64,000 bases of DNA from Ferrimonas lipolytica. GTDB taxonomy: Bacteria > Pseudomonadota > Gammaproteobacteria > Enterobacterales > Shewanellaceae. This document shows positions 1-7,166 of this stretch, piece after piece. The notes under the pieces are model-generated. The model had not been told where the DNA came from. It did no database searches and saw only the letters and a list, made by a program, of their open reading frames with translations. Both the position numbers and the translations under genes were made by a program. The number at the start of each line of letters is the position of its first letter. The stretch's first letter is position 1. The DNA lies in assembly GCF_012295575.1 (NCBI RefSeq), contig NZ_CP051180.1, forward strand, positions 2,294,001 through 2,358,000, written 5' to 3'.

Positions 1-713
1 TAGTGAGCGACCTCATTAATCACCGCATCTTCCAATAATGTCGGTGCACCACTGGCTTGCAACGCAGCGGGACGGTCTTTGGAGCCCAACGGCGAGTACG
101 CAGTCAGGTGAACGTTGTTAACCTGACAACACTCAAGCAAAGCCCTTTGCTGTAAGTAAGGGTGGCATTCAACTTGGTTCATCTCTGGCTTTATCGTCGC
201 TTGATTACACAATTGAGTGAGCCGATTGGGCCCAAAGTTGGACACACCGATATGTCGTACTAACCCCTCAGCGTGTACTTCTTCCAGCGCTTGCCAGGTT
301 TCGATGATCGGAACGTCTTTGAGGCTAATAAAGTCGCTACCAGATTCGGGCATCTGCAAGTCCGATTTTATCGCCACCGGCCAATGGATAAGGTAGAGAT
401 CGAGGTAATCGGAACCTAAGTCAGACAGGGTCTTTTTTAACGCAGGAAGCACATCTTCAGGGTAATGATCGGCGTTCCATAGCTTTGAGGTTAACCACAG
501 TTGTTCACGCTTTATCTGCCGCAGTTGGGTACAGCGTTTTAGCGCCACACCAACCTCGTGCTCATTGCCATAGATCGGCGCACAATCAATATGGCGGTAG
601 CCAATTTCAATGGCATCGCTAACCGCTTTAGTTACCTCACCCGGAGCGGATTTCCATGTGCCTAACCCAACGATAGGCATGTGGTCGTTATTATTAAAAG
701 TAAGGGTTTGCAT
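1..713 (-). CDS. aldo/keto reductase, 3' end cut by the window edge
   Basis: NAD(P)H-dependent carbonyl reductase of the aldo/keto reductase superfamily; the substrate cannot be told. Translating the minus strand from the ATG at 711-713 gives a TIM-barrel start (MQTLTFNNNDHMPIVGLGTW) and the whole AKR catalytic tetrad in context: Asp43 in RHIDCAPIYGNE, Tyr48 in the same block, a Lys in TSKLWN and a His in LYLIHWP. The later VRHIGVSNF and NQVECHPYLQQ blocks, typical of the family, also follow. About 237 codons are visible of a usual 270-320, so the C terminus lies outside the window. Palindromes just upstream (736-792) may be operators. Family assignment is firm; the physiological role is not. 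Confidence 0.9.
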   Translation of the reverse strand, partial: MQTLTFNNNDHMPIVGLGTWKSAPGEVTKAVSDAIEIGYRHIDCAPIYGNEHEVGVALKRCTQLRQIKREQLWLTSKLWNADHYPEDVLPALKKTLSDLGSDYLDLYLIHWPVAIKSDLQMPESGSDFISLKDVPIIETWQALEEVHAEGLVRHIGVSNFGPNRLTQLCNQATIKPEMNQVECHPYLQQRALLECCQVNNVHLTAYSPLGSKDRPAALQASGAPTLLEDAVINEVAH

Positions 714-735
714 GGTCTCTCCCACCATCAACATT

Positions 736-792
736 GGATGCACTGCATCCGTTGTACGCCTATGGTGGTGGGGAATCATTGACATTAGTCAA
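736..792. promoter_or_regulatory. two perfect palindromes upstream of the aldo/keto reductase
   Basis: GGATGCACTGCATCC (736-750; 7-bp arms, 1-bp centre) and TTGACATTAGTCAA (779-792; 5-bp arms, 4-bp spacer) lie 23 and 66 bp upstream of the minus-strand start codon. Their symmetry and position suit binding sites of dimeric repressors or activators. No regulator gene is adjacent in the visible part, so this is inference from symmetry alone. Confidence 0.35.
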
Positions 793-799
793 CTTCAAC

Positions 800-1131
800 T
801 ATGGGAGAGTAATAAAGTCTCATACTGGACGGCACGGAAGGGGACATTCTACGTTCTTAAAAAAAGGCCGCAAAATAATAACGCATTCACGCAGTGACCA
901 ATGACACAGATAGGTTGGTGTATGGCGTCACAGAGAGCCAGCTAACTATCTATCAGTGTCGCTACCAATATTAAACGAAAAGATGAGGCTGCATGGGGTA
1001 GCTGTAGTCTCACCTATACTAGCTCTGCTAGTAGTCTTTGAAAAATAGCGCCGCTGACACGCTAAAACTTCCGTTCAGCGACTCGATGTGCATCGCGTAT
1101 TTCGAGTATGAGACTTTACTGCTCACCCACA
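800..1131. mobile_element. MITE-like element with 27-bp inverted ends and possible 5-bp target duplication
   Basis: A 332-bp non-coding segment. Its left end starts TATGGGAGAGTAATAAAG and its right end, read inward on the other strand, starts TGTGGGTGAGCAGTAAAG; both continue into TCTCATACT. The inner 13 bp (814-826 and 1105-1117) are perfect inverted copies and about 23 of 27 positions match overall. TCAAC occurs directly outside both ends (795-799 and 1132-1136), as expected of a 5-bp target duplication. No credible reading frame lies inside. It shares no ends with the 290-bp family elsewhere in the window and is seen once here, so its mobility is inferred only from the ends and the flanking repeat. 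Confidence 0.55.
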
Positions 1132-1235
1132 TCAACGCATGGCGCGGGCACAGCTAAATGAGCGATTTATGGTTCGGGGGTAAGTCGAAAACGAATCAAA
1201 GACGATTACTCCCCGCCGAAACAACAGCGCTGCCG

Positions 1236-1907
1236 TTAGAAAACCTTGGCTTTGTTGAAGAGTATATCCAGCTCATTGAGCGTTATCTTGCCTCGCTGGA
1301 TGGATATCCACTTACGTTGCTCAAACAACTTTAGGGTTTCGTTGACTCGCGGTCTCGTCATGCCAACCAGTTGACTGAGCTGCATTTGCGAAACGGCAAT
1401 AGTGCCGTCTTCTAAACCGTCGATTTTGCCGTTCAGCTTTTCATAATAGTTGATCAGGACTCGAGCTAACCGTTTCTCTCTATTGTACAAGCCAGCACAT
1501 GAAGCTCGTAGCCACTGCACGGTGATCAAACGAGACGCATGGAACAACAAGGTATAAACCTCAGGATTTGACTGAGCTAACTGCTCAACCTTTTTCCGAG
1601 GAAAATAAAGGATCTTTAGCGGAGCCAACTCAATAAATATGGGGTAATAGTTCACCTCACTGAAGATGCTGTTTGAACCCATCCAGTCGGTTGCACCTAA
1701 AATGGCTGACGCACTAAAGTTTGAATCCGGCGGACGAACACTTACCCCAACACCACCCTGGGAGATGTAATACAGGCCATCCATTTTCCAGCGATTACCG
1801 TCGATTTTGTGTTCTTCAAGATCAACGATCTCTACCGCGCACTGACACAACCCCTGTTTAACAATATCGCTCAATTCACACGGCCAAACGATCTCATTCC
1901 AATTCAT
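1236..1907 (-). CDS. Crp/Fnr-family transcriptional regulator
   Basis: A 223-residue protein with the Crp/Fnr layout: an N-terminal cyclic-nucleotide-binding-like beta-roll (about residues 20-120), a dimerisation helix, and a C-terminal winged helix-turn-helix whose recognition part reads QLSQLVGMTRPRVNETLKLF (about 174-193). There is no N-terminal four-cysteine pattern like that of Fnr, so it is unlikely to be an oxygen-sensing iron-sulfur protein. The effector is unknown. The gene stands alone on the minus strand, with a MITE-like element behind its stop and the divergent DUF1295 gene in front. Family assignment is confident; targets cannot be inferred. Confidence 0.85.
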   Translation of the reverse strand: MNWNEIVWPCELSDIVKQGLCQCAVEIVDLEEHKIDGNRWKMDGLYYISQGGVGVSVRPPDSNFSASAILGATDWMGSNSIFSEVNYYPIFIELAPLKILYFPRKKVEQLAQSNPEVYTLLFHASRLITVQWLRASCAGLYNREKRLARVLINYYEKLNGKIDGLEDGTIAVSQMQLSQLVGMTRPRVNETLKLFEQRKWISIQRGKITLNELDILFNKAKVF

Positions 1908-2069
1908 CTATTGGCCCTTCTCACCTATTCTTTCGATTCGCATTGAAAGTATGAAATATGTACTCCAATATTTGAGGCGGCAATCTACCACAGAGATCAA
2001 ATTAGTGCTCAACGATAATGAGACTAAGATCTAAAAATTGTTATTCGTCACAAATGCTTCAAGCTCAAT

Positions 2070-2084
2070 TGAGAATCATTACCA
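2070..2084. promoter_or_regulatory. possible Fur box in the 1908-2240 intergenic region
   Basis: TGAGAATCATTACCA matches 13 of 15 positions of the 7-1-7 Fur core (TGATAATCATTATCA). It lies about 157 bp upstream of the DUF1295 start and 163 bp upstream of the divergent Crp-like gene. The rest of this 333-bp gap shows no RNA gene or repeat; an open frame across 2018-2305 lacks a ribosome site and is not credible. Iron control is only suggested. Confidence 0.3.
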
Positions 2085-2240
2085 CAAATATTGTCTCGTC
2101 CCCGTTTCTATTTCACATCGACACTGAATATCTTTCATTGCCTTGCCATTGTGTTTTCAAGGGTAAATCATTGATCTTAGTTGCAGCGTTACCGCTAGCA
2201 ATAAATGCGCTTGCGACTGCCACCAACATTAAGGTTTTCA

Positions 2241-3194
2241 ATGAAATACATAACACCACTGTTGCCATTCCTTGGGGGCTGGTTAGTGCTCATGTTGAGC
2301 AATAACTTTGCCGCAATCAGTGCCATCAATGGCGTGTTACAACTGCTGCTATTTGCATTGGTAGTGTGTTGGCCTACCTGGACAACTGGACGCATGTCTT
2401 ATGTCGATATAGGTTGGCCTTGGGGCTTAGTCATTATTGCTTTGGTTACGATGACGTTTGCTCAAGGTGAAGCCCAGCGCGTTACTGCAGTTGTTTTAGC
2501 CTACGGCTTTGCCGGTAGCCGCATGGGGCTGGAAGCATTGCGTATGTGGCGTTTAGGCGAGTTGCAAACCGAACTGCCTCGATACCAGTACCAACACCGA
2601 CGTTGGCAACGTTTAGGTAAAACCAACGTCAAACTCACCATGCAGATAGAAACCATTCTGCAAGCCTTAGGCAACGCCTCTTTTCTGGCCCTACCTGCCT
2701 TTATTATTAGCGCTAACCCATCACCCACTATCTCGATTTTCGAGGTGATTGGTTTAGTTATCTGGCTGGCCGCCTTTGCAATGGAAGCGATGGCGGATCG
2801 ACAAAAGCAGCAGTTCGTTAAGTCGATGCAGGCCGCAGGCAAAACCAATCAAGTGTGTAATGTTGGTTTATGGCGTTACAGCCGCCACCCGAATTACTTT
2901 GCCGAATGGATGGTGTGGAACGGGCTGATTATTGCCGCTATCCCATCATGGCTGGCACTATACAACGGCGAAACACTGCTCATTTGGGCTCTGTGCGGGG
3001 CAGGCTTACTGTTTACATCACGCATCATGTATACCACCTTGGTTTACTACACGGGGGCAGTACCAGCGGAGTTTTACTCAGTGCAAAAGAGACCAAGCTA
3101 CCGCGCTTACCAACAGTCAACTAACCGCTTTTTCCCAGGTAAGCCACGGCATACGGTGGTCTCCACAAGTCCTACTCATACTCCAGCGGAATGA
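2241..3194 (+). CDS. DUF1295-family integral membrane protein (steroid 5-alpha-reductase-like fold)
   Basis: A 317-residue multi-pass membrane protein. The C-terminal signature GLWRYSRHPNYFAEWMVWNG (about residues 210-229) is characteristic of the DUF1295 / isoprenylcysteine methyltransferase-like superfamily, which binds a cofactor and lipid-like substrates in the inner membrane. At least six hydrophobic segments are visible, starting at the N terminus (ITPLLPFLGGWLVLML). I place the start at ATG 2241 because AAGG (2231-2234) sits seven bases before it; a longer frame opens upstream at 2205 without a ribosome site. The substrate is unknown for nearly all bacterial members. A Fur-like box upstream hints at iron control. 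Confidence 0.8.
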   Translation: MKYITPLLPFLGGWLVLMLSNNFAAISAINGVLQLLLFALVVCWPTWTTGRMSYVDIGWPWGLVIIALVTMTFAQGEAQRVTAVVLAYGFAGSRMGLEALRMWRLGELQTELPRYQYQHRRWQRLGKTNVKLTMQIETILQALGNASFLALPAFIISANPSPTISIFEVIGLVIWLAAFAMEAMADRQKQQFVKSMQAAGKTNQVCNVGLWRYSRHPNYFAEWMVWNGLIIAAIPSWLALYNGETLLIWALCGAGLLFTSRIMYTTLVYYTGAVPAEFYSVQKRPSYRAYQQSTNRFFPGKPRHTVVSTSPTHTPAE

Positions 3195-3288
3195 CCACCA
3201 ACATTTTGTTGCTCATGTTCATTAAACAAACCGCGTAAATTATGGTTTGATGGGCACTGTAAACCTAACCCTCGCAAAGGAGATATCG

Positions 3289-3669
3289 ATGGGTCTGTTA
3301 GATGGAATTATGGGTAACGCCAGTGAGCAAGACGTCAATGAAATCGCGGAAGAGTTGGCACCGATTATGGCCGAGCAAGAGCAGGTCGATATGGCGTACA
3401 AGTTCGTACGCGATATGTTTGTGTTCACCAACCGCCGGCTGATCTTGATTGATAAACAAGGCATTACCGGCAGCAAGGTCACCTACCAATCGGTACCTTA
3501 TAAGGCCATTACCCAGTTTTGCGTTGAAACCGCAGGACACTTCGATCTCGATGCCGAACTTAAGATCTGGATTTCCGGCCAATCCGAACCGATTAAGCAA
3601 GAGCTTAAGCGCGGCACCGACGTGGTCGCCATTCAAAAAGCACTCGCGACCCGAGTGCTATTTGGCTGA
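3289..3669 (+). CDS. bacterial PH-domain protein (bPH_1-like)
   Basis: A 126-residue cytosolic protein with no signal peptide. The body (about residues 35-125: MAYKFVRDMFVFTNRRLILI, then VPYKAITQFCVETAGHFDLD and LKIWISGQ) is the strand pattern of the short bacterial pleckstrin-homology family (Pfam bPH_1). These proteins form ring-like oligomers and have no well-established function. The start at 3289 is set by a strong AAAGGAG six bases upstream. It is a single-gene unit closed by the terminator at 3691. The fold assignment is fairly sure; the role is unknown. Confidence 0.8.
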   Translation: MGLLDGIMGNASEQDVNEIAEELAPIMAEQEQVDMAYKFVRDMFVFTNRRLILIDKQGITGSKVTYQSVPYKAITQFCVETAGHFDLDAELKIWISGQSEPIKQELKRGTDVVAIQKALATRVLFG

Positions 3670-3690
3670 CCGCTGGCGACTAACTTAACC

Positions 3691-3715
3691 AAAGCCCACT
3701 TCGGTGGGCTTTATT
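3691..3715 (+). terminator. rho-independent terminator of the PH-domain gene
   Basis: AAAGCCCAC-TTCG-GTGGGCTTT makes a perfect 9-bp stem with a stable TTCG tetraloop 21 bp after the stop codon, followed by TATTAT. The 290-bp element copy 1 inserted right behind it and duplicated part of its T tract. Confidence 0.9.
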
Positions 3716-3717
3716 AT

Positions 3718-4009
3718 GGTTGTGTACCAACTAAGTGTTGTTCTTTCCAAGGCAGTTAAAGCACTGGCTAGGCGAGTCGTGATACAAAGGATAAAGCACC
3801 ACCGCAGTTGATCTGCTGCCGCATTGGAGCAGTTCAGCGAAGCGTTTTAGACTGCGACCTAAGGCAAAGGGGGTTCCAAAGGGGGCGAAGCTCCCCGCTA
3901 ATGCATACCAGAATGTGCCGTCGCCACCGCGACATCACCCCTTAAAAGTACTGCAATCGGTAGAGCCGAAGGCTTACGATAAACTTCAACAGCTAACTAA
4001 GACACAGCC
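3718..4009 (+). mobile_element. 290-bp MITE-like element, copy 1
   Basis: A 292-bp copy with imperfect inverted ends: the left starts GGTTGTGTACCAACTAAGTG, and the right end read inward on the other strand starts GGCTGTGTCTTAGTTAGCTG. It is flanked by a perfect 8-bp direct repeat TTTATTAT (3710-3717 and 4010-4017), so it moved here as a unit. Inside are a GTCGC-CACC-GCGAC hairpin and a GGGGG...CCCC hairpin. It carries no transposase and no credible gene. Other copies are at 6871, 16347, 20107 and 29528. Confidence 0.85.
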
Positions 4010-4137
4010 TTTATTATTTATGGTTGCCGTTAATCGCCATTGGCTATTATCACAATCCAGCCGATAGCATTGCTTGTTAGTTTAAGTTAGCCGTATGCTG
4101 CAGGCTGATGGAGCTAGCCTGAGTTATCGGAAACGTT

Positions 4138-4692
4138 ATGACAGTTGTATCTAATGAAATTGAAGAGGTTTTACAAACCAAGCAATGGCTAGACGAGATA
4201 GTGATCCGTCTTAACTTTTGCCCCTTCGCTAAGAAGGAATTTGTAAACAACACCATTGCCTATACCGCCTCAGATGCGACCAAGCTCAACCAAGCGCTAA
4301 CTGATCTTCAGGACGAGTGCGATCGCCTCGCAGCAACGCCAGCGATTGAAACGTCACTACTCATATTTACCCATGGCTTCGCCCAGTTTGAGCGTTTCTT
4401 AGAGCTCGTCGAGGACGCCAGCGATCATTTGCTTGAGCTTGGCTATGAAGGCACCTTTCAGCTTGCTAACTTCCATCCTGATTACTTTTTCGATGATGAA
4501 CCCGCACAATCACCCGGTCATTACACCAATCGCTCGCCCTACCCAACCCTGCATATCATTCGAGAACAGAGCATGGAGAAGGTACTAAACCATTACCCCA
4601 ACCCTGAGCAGATCCCACTGAACAATATCGACGTAACGGAAGCTAAAGGCAGTGAATTTTTTGAACAGGCGTTGAAGCGGATCAAACGCTGA
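4138..4692 (+). CDS. DUF1415-family protein
   Basis: A 184-residue soluble protein. It carries the DUF1415 landmarks: an N-terminal block with VIRLNFCPFAKKEF (about residues 22-35), a central FHPDYFFDDE, and HYTNRSPYPTLHIIRE (about 127-142). The conserved Cys in NFCPFA and the TNRSPYP block suggest an active or binding site, but no activity is established for the family. The start follows GGAAA seven bases upstream. It is a lone gene between a MITE copy and the convergent Tag-like gene. Family identification is good; function is unknown. Confidence 0.85.
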   Translation: MTVVSNEIEEVLQTKQWLDEIVIRLNFCPFAKKEFVNNTIAYTASDATKLNQALTDLQDECDRLAATPAIETSLLIFTHGFAQFERFLELVEDASDHLLELGYEGTFQLANFHPDYFFDDEPAQSPGHYTNRSPYPTLHIIREQSMEKVLNHYPNPEQIPLNNIDVTEAKGSEFFEQALKRIKR

Positions 4693-4773
4693 TAGTACAC
4701 CCAGCATTGCAACGCCTCATAGAGGCTATTAGCCAAAGGTGCAGCCACTAACAGTTTGATACTAACTCGGCCT

Positions 4774-5448
4774 TTAAAGGCGATTATCACCAACGGAGCA
4801 GGCTATCACCCGTGAGATCTGTGCCATCGTCATGCCACTTTCATCCTGCCATTGGTTAAAGGCATCTTGTGCTTGTTGCATCCCTTTCTTCGAGGTTGGT
4901 GCCGCGTCCAGGATATGGTGTGCCTTAAGGTAAGCAACGATATCGGTGGTGAGTAAAAAGGTATCTTTGCCGATAGCCCGTAAAAAGTAGGGGCCGGTGT
5001 TACCGCCAAGGCGATTGCCCTGTTTTTTAAGCTGCTGCCACAACCCAACGATATCGCGACTATCCCAGTCCGCCAGCCACTGGACAAAGCTACCTTGCTC
5101 ATAACCGATATTGAGGATCATCTGCGCGTTATCAAAGATCGAATTGATCTTCTTAGCATGACGAATTAAGGCTGTATCACTGGCACGTTTATCAATCTGC
5201 TCAGGAGACATCATTAACAGCTTGGTGGGTTCAAAGCCCCAAAATGCCTGCTCAAACGCAGGCCATTTGTTATCGACAATGCGCCACACAAAGCCAGACT
5301 TAAAGATCTGACTGCTCATGGCTGATAACATTTGCGCATCGGTCATGGACGCTAGCTGGTCATTGGCTTGTGGCAACAACGCGGTTAAGCCTTCATCTCC
5401 GCCTTTACGCTCTGCGGCACGCTGCCAAATGGCGGCAAATTTTTCCAT
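4774..5448 (-). CDS. Tag-like DNA-3-methyladenine glycosylase I family protein
   Basis: A 224-residue protein of the Tag family (helix-hairpin-helix DNA glycosylases that remove 3-methyladenine). The core is recognisable in IFKSGFVWRIVDNKWPAFEQ, the central GNRLGGNTGPYFLRAIGKDT and the end AQISRVIACSVGDNRL. Classical Tag begins MxRCGW and uses N-terminal Cys/His and C-terminal His/Cys to bind zinc; those are missing, so this is the zinc-free branch and its substrate may differ. The open frame runs on to 5511, but that upstream part overlaps the terminator of the preceding peroxidase gene, so I use the internal ATG (MEKFAAIWQRAAERKGG), where homologues that I recall begin. Confidence 0.75.
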   Translation of the reverse strand: MEKFAAIWQRAAERKGGDEGLTALLPQANDQLASMTDAQMLSAMSSQIFKSGFVWRIVDNKWPAFEQAFWGFEPTKLLMMSPEQIDKRASDTALIRHAKKINSIFDNAQMILNIGYEQGSFVQWLADWDSRDIVGLWQQLKKQGNRLGGNTGPYFLRAIGKDTFLLTTDIVAYLKAHHILDAAPTSKKGMQQAQDAFNQWQDESGMTMAQISRVIACSVGDNRL

Positions 5449-5501
5449 CGTTACCGAACCCTTCACTTCAACTGGATGACTGGACTTTGCCACAGTCATC
5501 C

Positions 5502-5540
5502 GCAAAAACAAACAGACCGATTAGCGCGCTAACCGGTCTG
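5502..5540 (-). terminator. rho-independent terminator of the cytochrome c peroxidase gene
   Basis: On the minus strand CAGACCGGTTAG pairs with CTAATCGGTCTG around a GCGC centre (5513-5540, one mismatched pair), followed by TGTTTGTTTTTG. It lies 39 bp after the peroxidase stop and upstream of the Tag-like gene, so the two genes are probably separate transcripts. Confidence 0.8.
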
Positions 5541-5578
5541 CATTTGATTACGGAAGTTTATCCCTACTCGCTCAAGCC

Positions 5579-6565
5579 TTAGTCAACAAACGGCTGTGGC
5601 TGAGGAGTATTGCGGTTGGATGGCGGCAGAATTGGCATCACAATCTGCGGCTGTTTACCGGTTAAGGTTTGTAAGAATGCGGTGATTTTCTCCGCCTCTT
5701 CAAGAGGAAGATCCTTGCCACGCTGAACCTTCTGCATGGTGATAACCGCTTCGGTCAGATCGTAGGTCGAACCGTCGTGGAAGTACGGGTAGGTTAAATC
5801 GATATTACGCAGCGTTGGCACCTTAAACACCATACGATGGTACGACTTACCGGTTACATCAATACGTCCTTGGGCTGGGTTATCGGTTTCAAACGGTTCG
5901 CGTAATCCCATCTTTTGATACATGGTACCGCCTACCGCTGGGCCGCTGTGACAGCCAGCACAGCCGCTGCTCTTAAACAATTCGTAGCCTTCTTGCTCGT
6001 AAGCGGTGATAGCTTGCTTATCGCCTTTCAACCAGAGATCGAAGCGGCTGTCTGGGGTTACCAAGGTTTCTTCAAACTTAGCGATGGCATCAGTCACCTG
6101 ATCAAGGCTAATCGTTTCGTCGCCGTAAACTGCGTTAAACTCGGCACGGTAAGCTGGCATTGAGCGCAGTACGTCGAGTGCAACTTCGTGCTCTAGTGCC
6201 ATCTCTTTCGGATTCGCAATTGGGCCTGCAGCTTGCTCTTGCAAGTCAGCGGCTCGACCATCCCAAAACTGAGCCAGCATGTACTTAGCGTTAAGTACGG
6301 TAGGTGCATTAATAGGTCCCTGCTGCCAGTTATGACCAATCGAGGTTGGCAACAAATCGCCGCCGCCCAGCGCGAGGTTATGACAGCTGTTACACGACAA
6401 AAAACCCGATTTCGATAAGCGCGGCTCAAAGAACAACTTCTTACCCAGTTCGACTTTGCCCGGCTCAGTGATAACCGCTGCTTCAATCGGTTGAATAGGT
6501 TCACCAGCAAATGCCAGCGAGATGCCACAGGTAGATAAAATCGCTACTGCAATGCGAGATTTCAT
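5579..6565 (-). CDS. periplasmic di-haem cytochrome c peroxidase (CCP/MauG family)
   Basis: A 328-residue exported enzyme that reduces H2O2 to water with electrons from small c-type cytochromes. An N-terminal signal peptide (about 1-20, ending SLAFA) is followed by two haem c attachment sites, Cys58-Asn-Ser-Cys61-His62 and Cys202-Ala-Gly-Cys205-His206, at the spacing of the CCP family. FWDGRA (about 100-105) and FKVPTLRNI further on are also typical. The length matches bacterial CCPs (about 320-350). The enzyme is usually linked to low-oxygen respiration in this group. It is a single gene with its own terminator at 5502; I found no convincing Fnr or OxyR site in the short upstream region. Confidence 0.93.
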   Translation of the reverse strand: MKSRIAVAILSTCGISLAFAGEPIQPIEAAVITEPGKVELGKKLFFEPRLSKSGFLSCNSCHNLALGGGDLLPTSIGHNWQQGPINAPTVLNAKYMLAQFWDGRAADLQEQAAGPIANPKEMALEHEVALDVLRSMPAYRAEFNAVYGDETISLDQVTDAIAKFEETLVTPDSRFDLWLKGDKQAITAYEQEGYELFKSSGCAGCHSGPAVGGTMYQKMGLREPFETDNPAQGRIDVTGKSYHRMVFKVPTLRNIDLTYPYFHDGSTYDLTEAVITMQKVQRGKDLPLEEAEKITAFLQTLTGKQPQIVMPILPPSNRNTPQPQPFVD

Positions 6566-6815
6566 GGGTAAGGATCCGTGTAATTAAGTATGGCGCTATT
6601 CTAGAAACCTCGACTAAATAGGTATAACCGATTAAAAAGATTAATCCTATCGTCTTCTAGTTGAATATTACGTGCCACAGACGTGATCTATAACCTTGCA
6701 ATAAGTGTGGAAATGGAGCAGGTTTGAGCGCTCAGTGCAGCCGTGTTTGATGAGCAACTAAGATACCCTCTATGGGCCCGCCCGTTGGGCGATGGGGGCC
6801 GGTGCTAAGCCATCA

Positions 6816-6866
6816 TCAAAAATCGCGCCGTTGAGCGAGTTGTTACTCACTCAACGGCGCGATTAG
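6816..6866 (-). terminator. strong terminator of the beta-oxidation operon, separated from it by a MITE
   Basis: On the minus strand AATCGCGCCGTTGAG pairs with CTCAACGGCGCGATT (with further pairing towards the loop) and is followed by TTTTGATG, a classic rho-independent terminator. The gene it should serve, the acyl-CoA dehydrogenase, stops at 7167; element copy 2 (268 bp) now lies between. The stretch 6566-6815 between this site and the peroxidase start shows nothing else recognisable. Confidence 0.8.
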
Positions 6867-6870
6867 TTAT

Positions 6871-7138
6871 GGCTGTGTCACAGTTAAGTGTTGAGGTTTA
6901 TATCAAGCCTTCGGCTCTACCGGTTGCAGGCTCTTAAGGGGTTATGTCGCGCTGGCGACGGCACATTCTTGTATGCATTAGCGGGGAGCTTCGCCCCCTT
7001 TGGAATCCCCCTTGCCTTAGGTCGCAGTCCAAAGCGGCAGAAGGTCAACGGCGGCAGTGCTTAACCTCTGATATCGGCGCTCGCCTAGCCGGTGCTTTAA
7101 TAGCACCGACAAGAACAACGCTTAGTTGGTACACAGCC
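6871..7138 (-). mobile_element. 290-bp MITE-like element, copy 2 (inverted, 268 bp)
   Basis: It lies in the opposite orientation to the other four copies. It starts GGCTGTGTCACAGTTAAGTG and ends with the complement of the family's left end (TTAGTTGGTACACAGCC). It is flanked by TTAGTTAT (6863-6870) and TTAGCTAT (7139-7146), an 8-bp target duplication with one later change. It is about 24 bp shorter than copies 1 and 4. A short frame starting MSRWRRHILV inside it recurs in copy 5 and is a by-product of the repeat, not a gene. Confidence 0.82.
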
Positions 7139-7166
7139 TTAGCTATCACTAACATTTCAGCTAACG

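Noticed and set aside
610-897. 95-codon frame on the plus strand
   Set aside because: It is antisense to the start of the aldo/keto reductase and runs into the MITE-like element; no ribosome site.
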